Translations under genes and position numbers: made by a program
Assembly: GCA_965230795.1 (NCBI GenBank)
Contig: OZ246020.1
Span: 2,852,001-2,916,000, forward strand
Length of the DNA stretch: 64,000 nt
Origin: PZPK01 sp965230795
GTDB taxonomy: Bacteria; Pseudomonadota; Gammaproteobacteria; Pseudomonadales; Oleiphilaceae
Reading direction: 5' to 3'
Notes under the pieces: generated by a model
The model's input: only the letters and a program-made list of their open reading frames with translations
What the model was told of the DNA's origin: nothing
Databases searched by the model: none
Shown here: piece by piece, positions 38,780 through 48,567 of the stretch
Position numbering within the stretch: the stretch's first letter is position 1
Layout: each line of letters begins with the position of its first letter

Positions 38780-39013
38780 ATGTTAAAAATGAAACCCAAG
38801 TGTGAACAATGCGAACAAAAACTGGGACATGTGGACGAAGCCTACATCTGCTCCTTCGAGTGCACATTCTGCGGGGATTGTACGACAGCACTGGAACATG
38901 TGTGCCCGAATTGCAGCGGCGAATTGGTAAAACGCCCGACCCGCACTCGTAGTCCTGTGAAAGTGGCCGCAGATCAGATCAAACGTAAACTGACAGGAAG
39001 TAAGCCGGCATGA
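38780..39013 (+). CDS. DUF1272 zinc-finger-like protein
   Basis: 77 residues with four CxxC-type pairs: CEQCEQ, CSFECTFCGDC, CPNCSGELV. This is the DUF1272 pattern (ICSFECTFC ... CPNCGGELV). Function unknown. Its stop overlaps the ATG of the hydrolase gene (ATGA), so the two are translationally coupled. The basic tail (KRPTRTRSPVKV) is an extension over the usual length. Confidence 0.9.
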   Translation: MLKMKPKCEQCEQKLGHVDEAYICSFECTFCGDCTTALEHVCPNCSGELVKRPTRTRSPVKVAADQIKRKLTGSKPA

Positions 39014-39888
39014 ATCAGGTAAGCAGTCCTTTTAGAGAACAGACTATGAAGTGCGATGACGGCTATCCGCTAGTCAGCTCGTACTTCCCGGCGAGCCGCG
39101 CGAAAGGAATCGTCATCATTGCCTCTGCGGTCGCAGTGCCTCAGAGCTTCTACTACAAACTCGCTAGCTATTTCTCCGAACAGGGATACAGTGCCATCAC
39201 CTTCGACTACCGGGGTACAGGCGCGTCACTGGCAAAATCAAAGGCCTTTGCCGTCCAATTGAAAGATTGGGGCGAAAAAGATCTGGAGCGCGTGATTCAG
39301 CATGCACTTGAGCTGGGCACTGATGATGGATTACCGGTCTATCTTCTCGGCCACAGCATCGGCGGTCAGTTGGTGGGCCTGGCGCCTTCATCCGACAAGC
39401 TCAGCGGGATCATTCAGATTGCCTCGTCTGCGCCTTACTGGCGACGCTGGCCCACGCCCGCCAATCTGAGGATGTTGCTGGTATCGCGGGCGATGATCCC
39501 GATGTTGTCCGCTTTTAGAGAGCAATTCCCCTCACAGCGAGTTGGACTGGGAAACATGCAGGTACCGTCAGCGGTGACGCGCGACTGGGCGCGCTGGATG
39601 CAACAACCCGACTATCTCTTTGACCCCAGGTTTGAGCATGACCTTTCCGGCTATACGCGGTTGAGGCAAGCTCTTTTGGCGCTCGGTTTTGATGATGACA
39701 CATTGGCTCCTGAAGCCAACATCCGCCACCTGCTATCGTTTTTCCCCAATAGCGATAGTGAGCTCAGAATGATCCAGGCAGACAGCATAGGGGCGGGCCC
39801 CATTGGACACGTCGGTTTCTTTCATCGACGCTTTAGGGACTCTCTTTGGACAGAGGTGCTGGACTGGTTAAACGTGCATAGCAAGTGA
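39010..39888 (+). CDS. Alpha/beta-fold hydrolase
   Basis: 292 residues. Strand order and FDYRGTGAS, then the nucleophile elbow GHSIGGQLVG (Ser), fit serine hydrolases of the S33/esterase group; a late His in GPIGHVGFF is the likely catalytic His. No signal peptide. Co-transcribed with the DUF1272 gene and probably under the TetR regulator. Substrate unknown. Confidence 0.87.
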   Translation: MNQVSSPFREQTMKCDDGYPLVSSYFPASRAKGIVIIASAVAVPQSFYYKLASYFSEQGYSAITFDYRGTGASLAKSKAFAVQLKDWGEKDLERVIQHALELGTDDGLPVYLLGHSIGGQLVGLAPSSDKLSGIIQIASSAPYWRRWPTPANLRMLLVSRAMIPMLSAFREQFPSQRVGLGNMQVPSAVTRDWARWMQQPDYLFDPRFEHDLSGYTRLRQALLALGFDDDTLAPEANIRHLLSFFPNSDSELRMIQADSIGAGPIGHVGFFHRRFRDSLWTEVLDWLNVHSK

Positions 39889-39899
39889 CGCCTGTTCTG

Positions 39900-40298
39900 C
39901 TAAGACGATTTTTTAAATTGCTCCAGAGCGGCCCCCATCATCTGATGCACCATGTTAATGGCCTTCAGTGGGCGCACCATCACCTTGAACTCGGTGATTT
40001 GATTATCGTCGTTCCACGAGATCATATCGACGCCATTGACCTGAATACCATTCATCTCGGTCTCGAATTCCAGCAGCGCAAAACCGTCGTCATAGACCTC
40101 ACGAATATAGGTGAAGCCCTCATTGGCGATGGTCATGGCAGCACCCATCAGATAGAGTTTGGTAATAGCCTTACCCTTTTGCACCGTGTGCACCACAGGC
40201 GAATAAAAACTGACGTCATCCGCAAGAATGTCGTCCAGGATTTTCATGTCGCGGGTTTCGAGGAGCCTGTGCCATTTTTCAATTACCGGAGGAGCCAT
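39900..40298 (-). CDS. NTF2/SnoaL-like protein
   Basis: 132 residues with the cone-shaped NTF2 fold pattern: IEKWHRLLETRDMKILDDIL, DVSFYSPV, YIREVYDDGFALLEFET, DMISWNDDNQITEFKVM. Family members are small isomerases, hydrolases or binding proteins; no catalytic assignment is possible. RBS GAAGGT. Confidence 0.82.
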   Translation of the reverse strand: MAPPVIEKWHRLLETRDMKILDDILADDVSFYSPVVHTVQKGKAITKLYLMGAAMTIANEGFTYIREVYDDGFALLEFETEMNGIQVNGVDMISWNDDNQITEFKVMVRPLKAINMVHQMMGAALEQFKKSS

Positions 40299-40424
40299 AT
40301 ATCTACCTTCGCTATCAATCCAAGAGTGTTAAGTGAGCGAAATAAAGTCGCTCACTAAATCCGTAGAAGCTTAGACCCGATCACGGACCTCAGCCAGACT
40401 TTAACTGTCGCGTTCACAGTTTCC

Positions 40425-40874
40425 CTAAATATCAGCATAGCCTTTCGTATCCGCCAGCCGCTGGCGACTGCGAACAAATACACCACTGCCGCGACCGATC
40501 TCACGCCCTTCGCCATCGTAAACAAGCGCTTCAGCAATAAACTGGCTTTTGTTCTGATTTACAACCTTACCAACAGATTTCATTATTCCTGATGAAACAG
40601 GTCGGGTCAGATAGGTGGTAAACGAAGTGGTCAGCACAAATACCTCGTGCTCAAGAGAGTTCGCGGCAAAAAACGCTGCGTCATCCAGCATCTTGAAATA
40701 CACCGAACCATGCACGGCTCCCGCCGCATGCTGATGGCATTCCAGGAGATCGATTTCTATCTCCGCCTGAGCCTCAGAAACGGTCATGCGCGGGTGATAA
40801 AAGGTATTAACCGGCGCAGCAGCGTACATGCGCTCCAGAGATCTAAAGTGTTTTTTCTGCTCGTCTCTATCCAT
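40425..40874 (-). CDS. PaaI-family hotdog thioesterase
   Basis: 149 residues. Hotdog fold with HQHAAGAVHGSVYFKMLDDAAFFAANS (hot-dog helix) and TSFTTYLTRPVSSGIMKSVG. Probably hydrolyses acyl-CoA thioesters. Last gene of the beta-oxidation operon, 63 bp behind the CoA-transferase gene. Confidence 0.87.
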   Translation of the reverse strand: MDRDEQKKHFRSLERMYAAAPVNTFYHPRMTVSEAQAEIEIDLLECHQHAAGAVHGSVYFKMLDDAAFFAANSLEHEVFVLTTSFTTYLTRPVSSGIMKSVGKVVNQNKSQFIAEALVYDGEGREIGRGSGVFVRSRQRLADTKGYADI

Positions 40875-40937
40875 TTAATACTCTCTGGTTTATGGAATCT
40901 TTTTATGGAACCTTCGGCACGCGTGCTATTGAGCGGA

Positions 40938-42113
40938 TTACTTGATACACCCTGAACTCAGCAAAGACTGAATGGCATCGCTGCTATAGCCCAGACCTTC
41001 CATCACTGCCTGTGTATCCGCACCCAGGGGTTTACCCGCCTGATGCGGTTGCGCATGTTTAAAAGGCAAGGCGGAATTGATCTGCGCAATGACATCCCCT
41101 TCTGCGTTGATGGCCTCGCCCAGCATCTCCCGCGCCACAAAATGCGGATGCTCTGCCGCTTCGCTCAGGGACAATACCGGTTCGACACAAACGTCAATCT
41201 CAGCAAACGCCTGGGTCCAGTAGTCGAGTGATTGCGTCTTGAGTTTGTCCGCAATGGCCTGCTTCAAACTTGCCTGGGCTTCGGGACGCTGGTCCGCGAT
41301 CTTGCCCAGCTCGCCCTGCAAACCCAGCAAAGCAAGCAAGCCAGATGCAAAATTGGGTTCGAGACTACCCACCGACAAATAGCGGCCATCCGACGTTTCG
41401 TAATAGTCGTAGAACAAGCCTCCATTCAGCATTTCTGTTCCACACTGGGGATCACGCCCACTGGCCAGCGCATTGGCGCCGAACATGGTCGTCAGTGCCA
41501 GTGCGGCATCGCTCATACTGATATCCAGATACTGTCCCTTACCGCTCTGACTGCGTTCGATCACGGCGGCCAGAATGGCCATCACCGCATGATGTGAACC
41601 GCCGGCAATATCAGCAATCTGGGTACCCGACAGCACGGGGCCGGTATCCTTGCGGCCGGAAAAACTGGCCAGACCCGACAAAGCCAGATAGTTGATGTCA
41701 TGGCCAGCCCGGTCTTTTAAGGGCCCGGTTTGGCCATAGCCGGTAATCGAGCAGTAAATCAATCCTGGCTGGTGGGCTTTCAATTCCTCAAATCCCAGAC
41801 CCAGCCGTTGCATGACACCCGGACGGAACTGCTCGATGATGACGTCATATTCCTGAACCAGCTTAATCACGATGTCTTTCGCCTGCTCATGCTTCAGGTC
41901 GATAGCCATCGTATCCTTGTTACGATTAATGCTGGCGTGGGCCGCTGACACCTTGCCAAACGCCGGCGGCATCATCTTTAACAGATCCGGACGCTTGGGC
42001 GCCTCGATACGCAGGACCTCGGCACCCATATCCGCCAGCAACTGGGTTGCATAAGGCCCGGGCAGCAAGGTGGTGAAATCAAGAATTTTTAATCCGGAAA
42101 GAGGCAGTGACAT
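40938..42113 (-). CDS. CaiB/BaiF family CoA-transferase or racemase
   Basis: 391 residues from the ATG at 42113 (MSLPLSGLKILDFTTLLPGP). Class III CoA-transferase signatures: GPYATQLLADMGAEVLRIE, VSAAHASINRNKDTMAIDLK, VIIEQFRPGVMQRLGLG, ISGYGQTGPLKDRAGHDINY. The catalytic Asp is probably in AGHDINYLA. Could be an alpha-methylacyl-CoA racemase (branched acyl-CoA epimerisation) or a formyl-CoA-type transferase; the beta-oxidation setting favours the racemase. Confidence 0.87.
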   Translation of the reverse strand: MSLPLSGLKILDFTTLLPGPYATQLLADMGAEVLRIEAPKRPDLLKMMPPAFGKVSAAHASINRNKDTMAIDLKHEQAKDIVIKLVQEYDVIIEQFRPGVMQRLGLGFEELKAHQPGLIYCSITGYGQTGPLKDRAGHDINYLALSGLASFSGRKDTGPVLSGTQIADIAGGSHHAVMAILAAVIERSQSGKGQYLDISMSDAALALTTMFGANALASGRDPQCGTEMLNGGLFYDYYETSDGRYLSVGSLEPNFASGLLALLGLQGELGKIADQRPEAQASLKQAIADKLKTQSLDYWTQAFAEIDVCVEPVLSLSEAAEHPHFVAREMLGEAINAEGDVIAQINSALPFKHAQPHQAGKPLGADTQAVMEGLGYSSDAIQSLLSSGCIK

Positions 42114-42216
42114 GGCATGAAATCCATTTATAAAGGGGATTGCTGAAAACAATGGGAACAAGTCTGGCGTCAGACGTCCGACTTCAGACTGCCGATTTCT
42201 GGCTTCTGGCTTCGAG

Positions 42217-42265
42217 CGTCAGACGTCAGACGTCAGACATCCGACATCCGACATCCGACATCCAA
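42217..42265. repeat. Heptamer tandem repeat between acyl-CoA dehydrogenase and CaiB genes
   Basis: Seven 7-bp units: three CGTCAGA, then three CATCCGA, then CATCCAA. Degenerate heptads continue to the left as far as 42160 (GTCTGGCGTCAGACGTCCGA). The block lies inside the operon. Confidence 0.85.
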
Positions 42266-42279
42266 CGCCCAAACCAAAC

Positions 42280-43419
42280 CTACACCATCGAACGACCAAT
42301 AATCAGCTTCATGATCTCGTTGGTGCCGGCATAGATTTTCTGTACCCGCGCATCGGCATAGGCCCGCGCCACCGGATACTCGAGCATATAACCATAACCA
42401 CCGTGCAACTGCAGACACTCGTCAATCACATCGCACTGGATTTCCGTACTCAGCAGTTTCAACTTGGCTGCTGTTACCACATCCAGCTGTTTGTTCAGAT
42501 GCAGTTCCAGACATTTGTCGACAAACACCCGAGCCATGGTCAGCGTAGCCGACATTTCCGCAAGCTTAAACTGGGTATTCTGGAATGACGCAATTTCTCG
42601 ACCAAAGGCCTTGCGCTCTTTTACATAGGCGACGGTCTGCTCAAGGATGGATTCTGCGCTGGCGATGGCATTCAGGCCCACACTCAGGCGTTCCTGTGGC
42701 AACTCCTGCATAAGGTAAATGAAGCCCATACCTTCTGCGCCCAGCAGGTTCTCTTTGGGTACCTTCACATCCTGAAAGAACAGCTCAGAGGTGTCCTGTG
42801 CTTTCATACCGATCTTGTCGAGGTTACTGCCCTTTTCAAAACCGGGGCTGTCCGCCTCAACCAGCAAAAGACTGGTACCCTTGGCACCTTCCTCGGGATT
42901 GGTTTTGGCAACAACAATGACCAGATCAGCCATTTGCCCGTTGGTAATAAAGGTCTTGGAACCATTCAGGATGTAGTGATCACCATCCAGCACGGCATTG
43001 GTTTTAACGCCCTGCAGATCCGAGCCCGTACCTGGCTCAGTCATCGCAATGGCCGTGACAATGTCACCGTTGACGCAGCCGGGCAGATATTTCTGTTTTT
43101 GCTCTTCCGTGCCATACGCCATGATATAGGGCACGGCAATGTCGGAGTGCAAACCAAAACCGATGCCGCTAAGGCCCAGCTTCGCGATTTCCTCATCGAC
43201 AATGGCGTTGTAACGGAAATCTGCGTCAACACCACCATAGGCTTCCGGCACCGTGGGACTCAGAAAACCGTGTTGACCGGCTTTTGTCCAAAGCTCACGG
43301 GATACCTGTCCATCCTTTTCCCATTGGGCATGATGAGGTACCGCCTCTTCTTTCAGGAACTTGCTGAAGGCATCCCGAAACATTTCGTGTTCAGATTCGA
43401 ATACTGTTCGCTTGATCAT
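42280..43419 (-). CDS. Acyl-CoA dehydrogenase
   Basis: 379 residues from the ATG at 43419 (MIKRTVFESEHEMFRDAFSK), preceded by GAGAGAAC. FAD-dependent flavoprotein: AIAMTEPGTGSDLQGVKT, ITNGQMADLVIVVAKT, the C-terminal LHGGYGYMLEYPVARAYAD and IYAGTNEIMKLIIGRS. The Glu of YAGTNE is the usual catalytic-base zone variant. Performs the first step of beta-oxidation; electrons go to ETF. Confidence 0.93.
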   Translation of the reverse strand: MIKRTVFESEHEMFRDAFSKFLKEEAVPHHAQWEKDGQVSRELWTKAGQHGFLSPTVPEAYGGVDADFRYNAIVDEEIAKLGLSGIGFGLHSDIAVPYIMAYGTEEQKQKYLPGCVNGDIVTAIAMTEPGTGSDLQGVKTNAVLDGDHYILNGSKTFITNGQMADLVIVVAKTNPEEGAKGTSLLLVEADSPGFEKGSNLDKIGMKAQDTSELFFQDVKVPKENLLGAEGMGFIYLMQELPQERLSVGLNAIASAESILEQTVAYVKERKAFGREIASFQNTQFKLAEMSATLTMARVFVDKCLELHLNKQLDVVTAAKLKLLSTEIQCDVIDECLQLHGGYGYMLEYPVARAYADARVQKIYAGTNEIMKLIIGRSMV

Positions 43420-43536
43420 TGTTCTCTCGCTTGAATACGTTTCGTAAGCGCGACGTCTACTATGGACGCCGCCTATGGCATTACTCAATATCTCTCAGGA
43501 TCGGACGCCTGTGTCCAGACGTCCGACGCCCTTGGT

Positions 43537-45672
43537 TCAGTCCTTAAAGGTCAATCCATCTTTGGCCATATCGCGCAACAACTGGGGCACGGCAAAGCGC
43601 TCACCGCACTGTTCAGTCAGCGCGTCAGCACGCTGGATAAAGGCATCGATACCGGTCTGATTAATGAACTGCAGAATACCGCCCGTCCATACCGGATAGC
43701 CGATTCCCATAATCGAACCGATGTTGGCATCCCGAACACTGGTCAGAACTTTCTCCTCAACACAGCGCACGGTTTCAATGGCCTGGATATACAGCAGACG
43801 ATCCTTAAGGTCCTGCAGATTGATCTCAACACCGTCTTTACCGAAGGTTTCAGACAACCCGGACCACAGGTGCTTCTTGCCATTGGCGGGATAATCATAG
43901 AATCCGGCGCCCGCTAACTTGCCGGCGCGATCGGCTTCCAGCATGCGGTCGACCACCGGATCGGCAGGATGCTGCTGGTATTCCTTACCCTCCGCCTGCA
44001 GATCCTTGATGGTCTGATTACGGATTTTTTCCACCAGGGTCATGCTGACTTCATCGGTAACAGCCAGGGGGCCAACCGGGAATCCAGCCAGAAACGCGGC
44101 GTTTTCGATTGCTGCGGCAGGAATCCCCTCGCCGAGCATCGCCATGCCTTCATTGGCAAAAGTACCGAACACGCGCGAGGTGTAAAAACCACGACTGTCA
44201 TTCACAACGATAGGCGTTTTGCCAATCTGCAAGACATAGTCATACGCACGCGCCAGGGTTTCATCCGAAGTTTTTTCGCCGCAGATAATTTCAACCAACG
44301 GCATTTTGTCCACCGGCGAGAAGAAGTGCAGACCGATGAAATTCTCAGGTCGTTCGGAGGCTTCCGCCAGACCGGTAATCGGCAGCGTCGAGGTGTTGGA
44401 TGCGAAAATGGCAGAGCTATCCAGCTGCGCTTCCGCCTCCTGCGTTACCTTGGCTTTCAGCCCCCGGTCTTCGAACACGGCTTCGATAATCAGATCACAA
44501 CCTTTTAGATCTTCGGCGGAGTCTGTTGGCAAAATGGCACTCAGGGTTTTGTCACGCTGCTCGGTGGTCAAACGCCCTTTCTTGAGTTTCTTCTCAAGCA
44601 GGTTTTCGGAATAGGCCTTGCCTTTCTCGGCGTTATCCAGGGAAACATCTTTGAGCACCACATCGAGCCCTTTACAGGCTGACGAGTAGGCAATCCCCGC
44701 CCCCATCATACCGGCGCCGAGTATGCCCACCTTGCCGATCTTGTTACGCTCAACACCTTTCGGACGCGCCGCACCTGCCTTGATCTCATTGAGCTGATAC
44801 CAGAAGGTACCGATCATGTTCTTGGATACCTGACCGCAGACCAGATCAACAAAGTAACGGGTCTCGATACGCATGGCGGAATCAATATCCACCTGCAGGC
44901 CTTCCACCATCACACACAGGATAGATTCTGGTGCCGGTAAAGTGCCTTTGGTTTTCGCACGCATCATCGCTGGTGCAATGGGCAGCATTTTCGCCAGAGC
45001 CGGATGACTCGGTGTACCGCCGGGCACCTTGTAGCCTTTCACATCGTAGGGCTGATGCGCTTTTGGATTCGACTTGATCCAGGTAATGGCCGAGGCAATC
45101 AGCTGTTCTTCGGTGTCGACGATTTCATCAATCAGGCCAAGATCCTTGCCCTTCTCCGGCTTGAACTGCTTGCCTTCAGTAAGAAACGGCAGGGCCGCCT
45201 GCAAACCCAGTAAACGGGACATACGGATGACCCCACCGCCGCCTGGCAACAGACCCAATGTCACTTCCGGCAATCCCAGCGTCACCCCCGAACTCAACGC
45301 GACCCGGTGATGACAGGCCAACGCCAGCTCCCAGCCACCGCCAAGCGCCGCACCATTGATACAGGCAACAACCGGCTTACCAGACGTTTCCAGCTCACGC
45401 ATGGCCACTTTCAGGCGCGTGACCATATCGTGCAGACCTTGGGCGTTCTCTCGTGTCGTCGTATACAGATCGTCGAGATTGCCGCCGGCAAAGAAAGTAG
45501 ACTTATTGGAACGGAACAGCACGCCTTTCCAGTCGTCATTGCGAAGCTTTTCCACCGCCGCGACCAGCGAATCAGTAAACTCCTGATCCATCAGATTGGC
45601 ACTAGCATTGGGTTTATCCAGGATCAGGTGAACGATATTGTCCTGATCTTTTTCATAAATCACTGAACTCAT
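43537..45672 (-). CDS. Trifunctional-type enoyl-CoA hydratase / 3-hydroxyacyl-CoA dehydrogenase
   Basis: 711 residues from the ATG at 45672 (MSSVIYEKDQDN; RBS GGGGAAAG). An N-terminal crotonase domain (INGAALGGGWELALACHHRV, GLPEVTLGLLPGGGGV with the catalytic Glu) is followed by an NAD-binding 3-hydroxyacyl-CoA dehydrogenase (VGILGAGMMGAGIAY, FIGLHFFSPVDKMPLVEII, and the C-terminal helical domain). This is the FadB/FadJ architecture. Seventeen bp after the thiolase gene. Confidence 0.93.
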   Translation of the reverse strand: MSSVIYEKDQDNIVHLILDKPNASANLMDQEFTDSLVAAVEKLRNDDWKGVLFRSNKSTFFAGGNLDDLYTTTRENAQGLHDMVTRLKVAMRELETSGKPVVACINGAALGGGWELALACHHRVALSSGVTLGLPEVTLGLLPGGGGVIRMSRLLGLQAALPFLTEGKQFKPEKGKDLGLIDEIVDTEEQLIASAITWIKSNPKAHQPYDVKGYKVPGGTPSHPALAKMLPIAPAMMRAKTKGTLPAPESILCVMVEGLQVDIDSAMRIETRYFVDLVCGQVSKNMIGTFWYQLNEIKAGAARPKGVERNKIGKVGILGAGMMGAGIAYSSACKGLDVVLKDVSLDNAEKGKAYSENLLEKKLKKGRLTTEQRDKTLSAILPTDSAEDLKGCDLIIEAVFEDRGLKAKVTQEAEAQLDSSAIFASNTSTLPITGLAEASERPENFIGLHFFSPVDKMPLVEIICGEKTSDETLARAYDYVLQIGKTPIVVNDSRGFYTSRVFGTFANEGMAMLGEGIPAAAIENAAFLAGFPVGPLAVTDEVSMTLVEKIRNQTIKDLQAEGKEYQQHPADPVVDRMLEADRAGKLAGAGFYDYPANGKKHLWSGLSETFGKDGVEINLQDLKDRLLYIQAIETVRCVEEKVLTSVRDANIGSIMGIGYPVWTGGILQFINQTGIDAFIQRADALTEQCGERFAVPQLLRDMAKDGLTFKD

Positions 45673-45689
45673 AATCTTTCCCCTATCCG

Positions 45690-46898
45690 TTAAACCCGTT
45701 CGATAATGGTTGCGATACCCATACCGCCACCGACACACAGCGTGGCCAGGCCGGTCTTGAGATCACGGGCTTCCAGCTCATCAAGCAAGGTACCCAGAAT
45801 CATCGCACCGGTGGCTCCCAGAGGATGCCCCATGGCTATAGCGCCGCCGTTGACGTTGACGCGTTCGGGATCAACCTTTAGCTCGTCCATAAAGCGCATG
45901 ACCACCGAGGCAAAGGCTTCATTCACTTCAAACAGATCGATATCGCTGATATCCATCCCCGCGACTTTCAGCGCCTTACGGGCAGACGGGGCTGGACCGG
46001 TCAGCATGATCGTCGGATCAGTGCCCACCAAAGCTGTGGACACAATACGCGCACGGGCTTTCATACCAAACTGCTTACCGGCGGCTTCGCTGCCGATCAA
46101 CAGGGCCGCAGCACCATCGACGATGCCGGATGAATTACCGGGGGAATGCACATGCTGAATTTTTTCCACTTGCGGATAACGCTCGCGCGCCACGCCATCG
46201 AAGCCCATTTCGCCCATCATCTCAAACGAGGCTTTAAGGCTGCCGAGCGTTTCGAGATTACTGTCAGGACGAACCAGTTCATCGTGGGCCAGAATCGCCA
46301 GGCCATTGCGGTCAGTCACCGGAATAATGGATTTGGCGAACGCACCGCGTTCCCAGGCGGCAGCGGCTTTCTTGTGAGAATGCATGGCGAAGGTATCGAC
46401 GTCAGTACGGGAATACCCGCCCAGCGTTGCAATCAGATCGGCACCAATGCCCTGCGGCATAAAGCCGGTTTTGAAATTGGTTTCCGGATCCATCGCCCAG
46501 GCACCACCATCACTGCCCATGGGCACGCGAGACATGGATTCCACACCGCCAGCGACCACCAGATTCTCCCAACCGGATCGAATCTTCATGGCGGCGGTGT
46601 TAACAGCCTCAAGACCCGAGGCACAGAAACGATTCAGCACGACACCGGCCACATCGTCATCCCAGCCCGCTGCCAGCGCAGCGGTCTTGGCAATGTCGGC
46701 ACCCTGATCACCTACCGCGGTAACACAGCCCATAACGATGTCATCCACCGCCTGGGTATCAAACTGGTTGCGCTCGTGGAGCGCATTCAACAAGCCGGAC
46801 AACAGGCTAACCGGCTTTACTTCATGCAATGCGCCACTCGCCTTGCCGCGACCGCGGGGCGTGCGAATGGCATCAAAAATCAGTGCTTCATTTGTCAT
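45690..46898 (-). CDS. Acetyl-CoA C-acyltransferase (thiolase)
   Basis: 402 residues. Nucleophile Cys in LNRFCASGLEAVNTAAMKI, then VAGGVESMSRVPMGSDGG, NEAFASVVMRFMDE, NGGAIAMGHPLGATGA (His), and CVGGGMGIATIIE (second Cys). First gene of a minus-strand operon with the FadB-like, acyl-CoA dehydrogenase, CaiB and thioesterase genes; it does the final cleavage of beta-oxidation. Confidence 0.94.
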   Translation of the reverse strand: MTNEALIFDAIRTPRGRGKASGALHEVKPVSLLSGLLNALHERNQFDTQAVDDIVMGCVTAVGDQGADIAKTAALAAGWDDDVAGVVLNRFCASGLEAVNTAAMKIRSGWENLVVAGGVESMSRVPMGSDGGAWAMDPETNFKTGFMPQGIGADLIATLGGYSRTDVDTFAMHSHKKAAAAWERGAFAKSIIPVTDRNGLAILAHDELVRPDSNLETLGSLKASFEMMGEMGFDGVARERYPQVEKIQHVHSPGNSSGIVDGAAALLIGSEAAGKQFGMKARARIVSTALVGTDPTIMLTGPAPSARKALKVAGMDISDIDLFEVNEAFASVVMRFMDELKVDPERVNVNGGAIAMGHPLGATGAMILGTLLDELEARDLKTGLATLCVGGGMGIATIIERV

Positions 46899-47187
46899 TG
46901 TCGATATCCTTTACGTGGACGAACCTCACTTAGGGAATCTCTGATTATTGGACGGTGCTCTGGCCTTTGATTTCTCCACTTTTCAGCTTAAAGGCTACCC
47001 AATACTCAAACTTCACCACCCTAAAACGAATCAGAGTTTCACTAGCATAGTCCCTATCGATAATCTCTCAATGACCGAAATTTGCATTCAAATTGATTTT
47101 TTCTTGCACCTGAATTAAACACATACGGAAAACAGGTCTAATATTCTGCAAGCGCCTCAGAACTTCCCAAACAACAGGATCCACCTC

Positions 47188-48549
47188 ATGTTCCCGCTAA
47201 AAGATATTCACTTGAGCTCGCTGGGCGCCCTGTCCAACAAGCTACAGAAACTGATTGAAAACAAGCTCTGGCTGAAGGTGATTCTGGGTCTGGTGCTGGG
47301 TATTCTGACGGGCATTCTAATTGGTCCCGACCTGAACTGGGTGGCGGCTGATACCTCTTTGGTGATTGCCAGCTGGCTCGCGCTTCCCGGACAGCTCTTT
47401 CTCGCCATGATTCAGATGATCGTGGTGCCGCTGGTATTGGCTTCGGTGATGCGTGGCCTCACGGCGGCGAGCAGCATGACGCAATTGAAGAAATTAGGAT
47501 TGTACGGGGGGCTGTTCTTTCTGCTGTTCACTGCTCTCGCTTCCGGCATAGGCATTGGCGTTTCCCAATGGATTGATCCCGGCAGCTACGTCGACCCCAC
47601 CCCCTTTAAATCGATGATTGCCGGCGCAGGTAGTCAGGCCGGTCAGTTTGGAGCCATGCCTGCGATTGCGGACATCCCGTCCCAGTTTGTCGGGCTGTTG
47701 CCCAATAACCCGCTGCAATCCTTCTCCAGCGGTGACATGCTGCGCATTGTGATTTTTGCCATTCTGTTTGGAATCGCATTGATGAGCATCCCGGCGAGTA
47801 AATCGGCACCGCTTTACGATTTGCTGGGCAGTTTGCAGGAAGTCTGTATGGCCATTGTGGGATGGGCAATGCGCATCGCGCCATTTGCGGTCTTTGGCCT
47901 GATTGCCAAGCTCACCTCAACCGTCGGTATCGATGTGCTGATTGGTATGGTGGTGTATGTGGGTACGGTGATACTCGGCCTGTTGATCATGGCGCTAATT
48001 TACATTCAGGTGGTCGCCATAGCCAGCGGACAGGGTATGCTCTGGTTTTTGAGAGAAAGCCGGGATGTACTCCTGCTGGCCTTTTCCACGTCCAGCTCTG
48101 CGGCTGTCATGCCACTGACCATTAAAACGCTGGAAGAAAAGCTCAAGGTCAATTCAGCCTCGGTCCGTTTTCTGGTGCCACTGGGCGCGACTGTGAACAT
48201 GAGCGGTACCGCGCTTTATCAGGCGGTGGCTACGGTTTTTCTGGCGGGGGTATTTGGCGTAGCGCTGGACGGCACTGCCATTGTACTGATTGTGACCATG
48301 ACCATTTTTGCCAGTATGGGCTCTCCTGCCACACCGGGCGCGAGCATCGTTATTCTCGCCATGATGCTGGAAAATGTCGGCATTCCACAGGCGGGTATCG
48401 CCCTGCTAATGGGCGTCGACCGTATACTCGACATGTGCCGTACGGTCGTTAACGTCATGGGTGATATGGCAGCTGCCCTGGTCGTTGACCGCTATGTCAG
48501 TAAGCAGACGTTTGGCAATGACGCCACGGTTCCGGAATCAGCAGGCTAG
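47188..48549 (+). CDS. Dicarboxylate/amino-acid:cation symporter (DAACS family)
   Basis: 453 residues, about eight TM helices plus re-entrant hairpins. Family signatures: LFLAMIQMIVVPLVLASVMRG, FSTSSSAAVMPLTIK (Ser-rich hairpin HP1), NMSGTALYQAVATVFLA (NMDGT-like motif), ASMGSPATPGASIVILAM (HP2) and DRILDMCRTVVNVMGD. Imports glutamate/aspartate or C4-dicarboxylates with Na+ or H+. The Ser in NMSGT replaces the Asp of the common NMDGT. Confidence 0.93.
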   Translation: MFPLKDIHLSSLGALSNKLQKLIENKLWLKVILGLVLGILTGILIGPDLNWVAADTSLVIASWLALPGQLFLAMIQMIVVPLVLASVMRGLTAASSMTQLKKLGLYGGLFFLLFTALASGIGIGVSQWIDPGSYVDPTPFKSMIAGAGSQAGQFGAMPAIADIPSQFVGLLPNNPLQSFSSGDMLRIVIFAILFGIALMSIPASKSAPLYDLLGSLQEVCMAIVGWAMRIAPFAVFGLIAKLTSTVGIDVLIGMVVYVGTVILGLLIMALIYIQVVAIASGQGMLWFLRESRDVLLLAFSTSSSAAVMPLTIKTLEEKLKVNSASVRFLVPLGATVNMSGTALYQAVATVFLAGVFGVALDGTAIVLIVTMTIFASMGSPATPGASIVILAMMLENVGIPQAGIALLMGVDRILDMCRTVVNVMGDMAAALVVDRYVSKQTFGNDATVPESAG

Positions 48550-48567
48550 ACGATGCGGTCGCAATGA

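Noticed and set aside
42217..42265. Considered as a small CRISPR array
   Set aside because: Units are 7 bp with no spacers and there are no cas genes in the window.
46146..46970. 274-residue plus-strand frame over the thiolase gene
   Set aside because: Antisense shadow of a well-supported thiolase; long antisense frames are common in GC-rich coding DNA.
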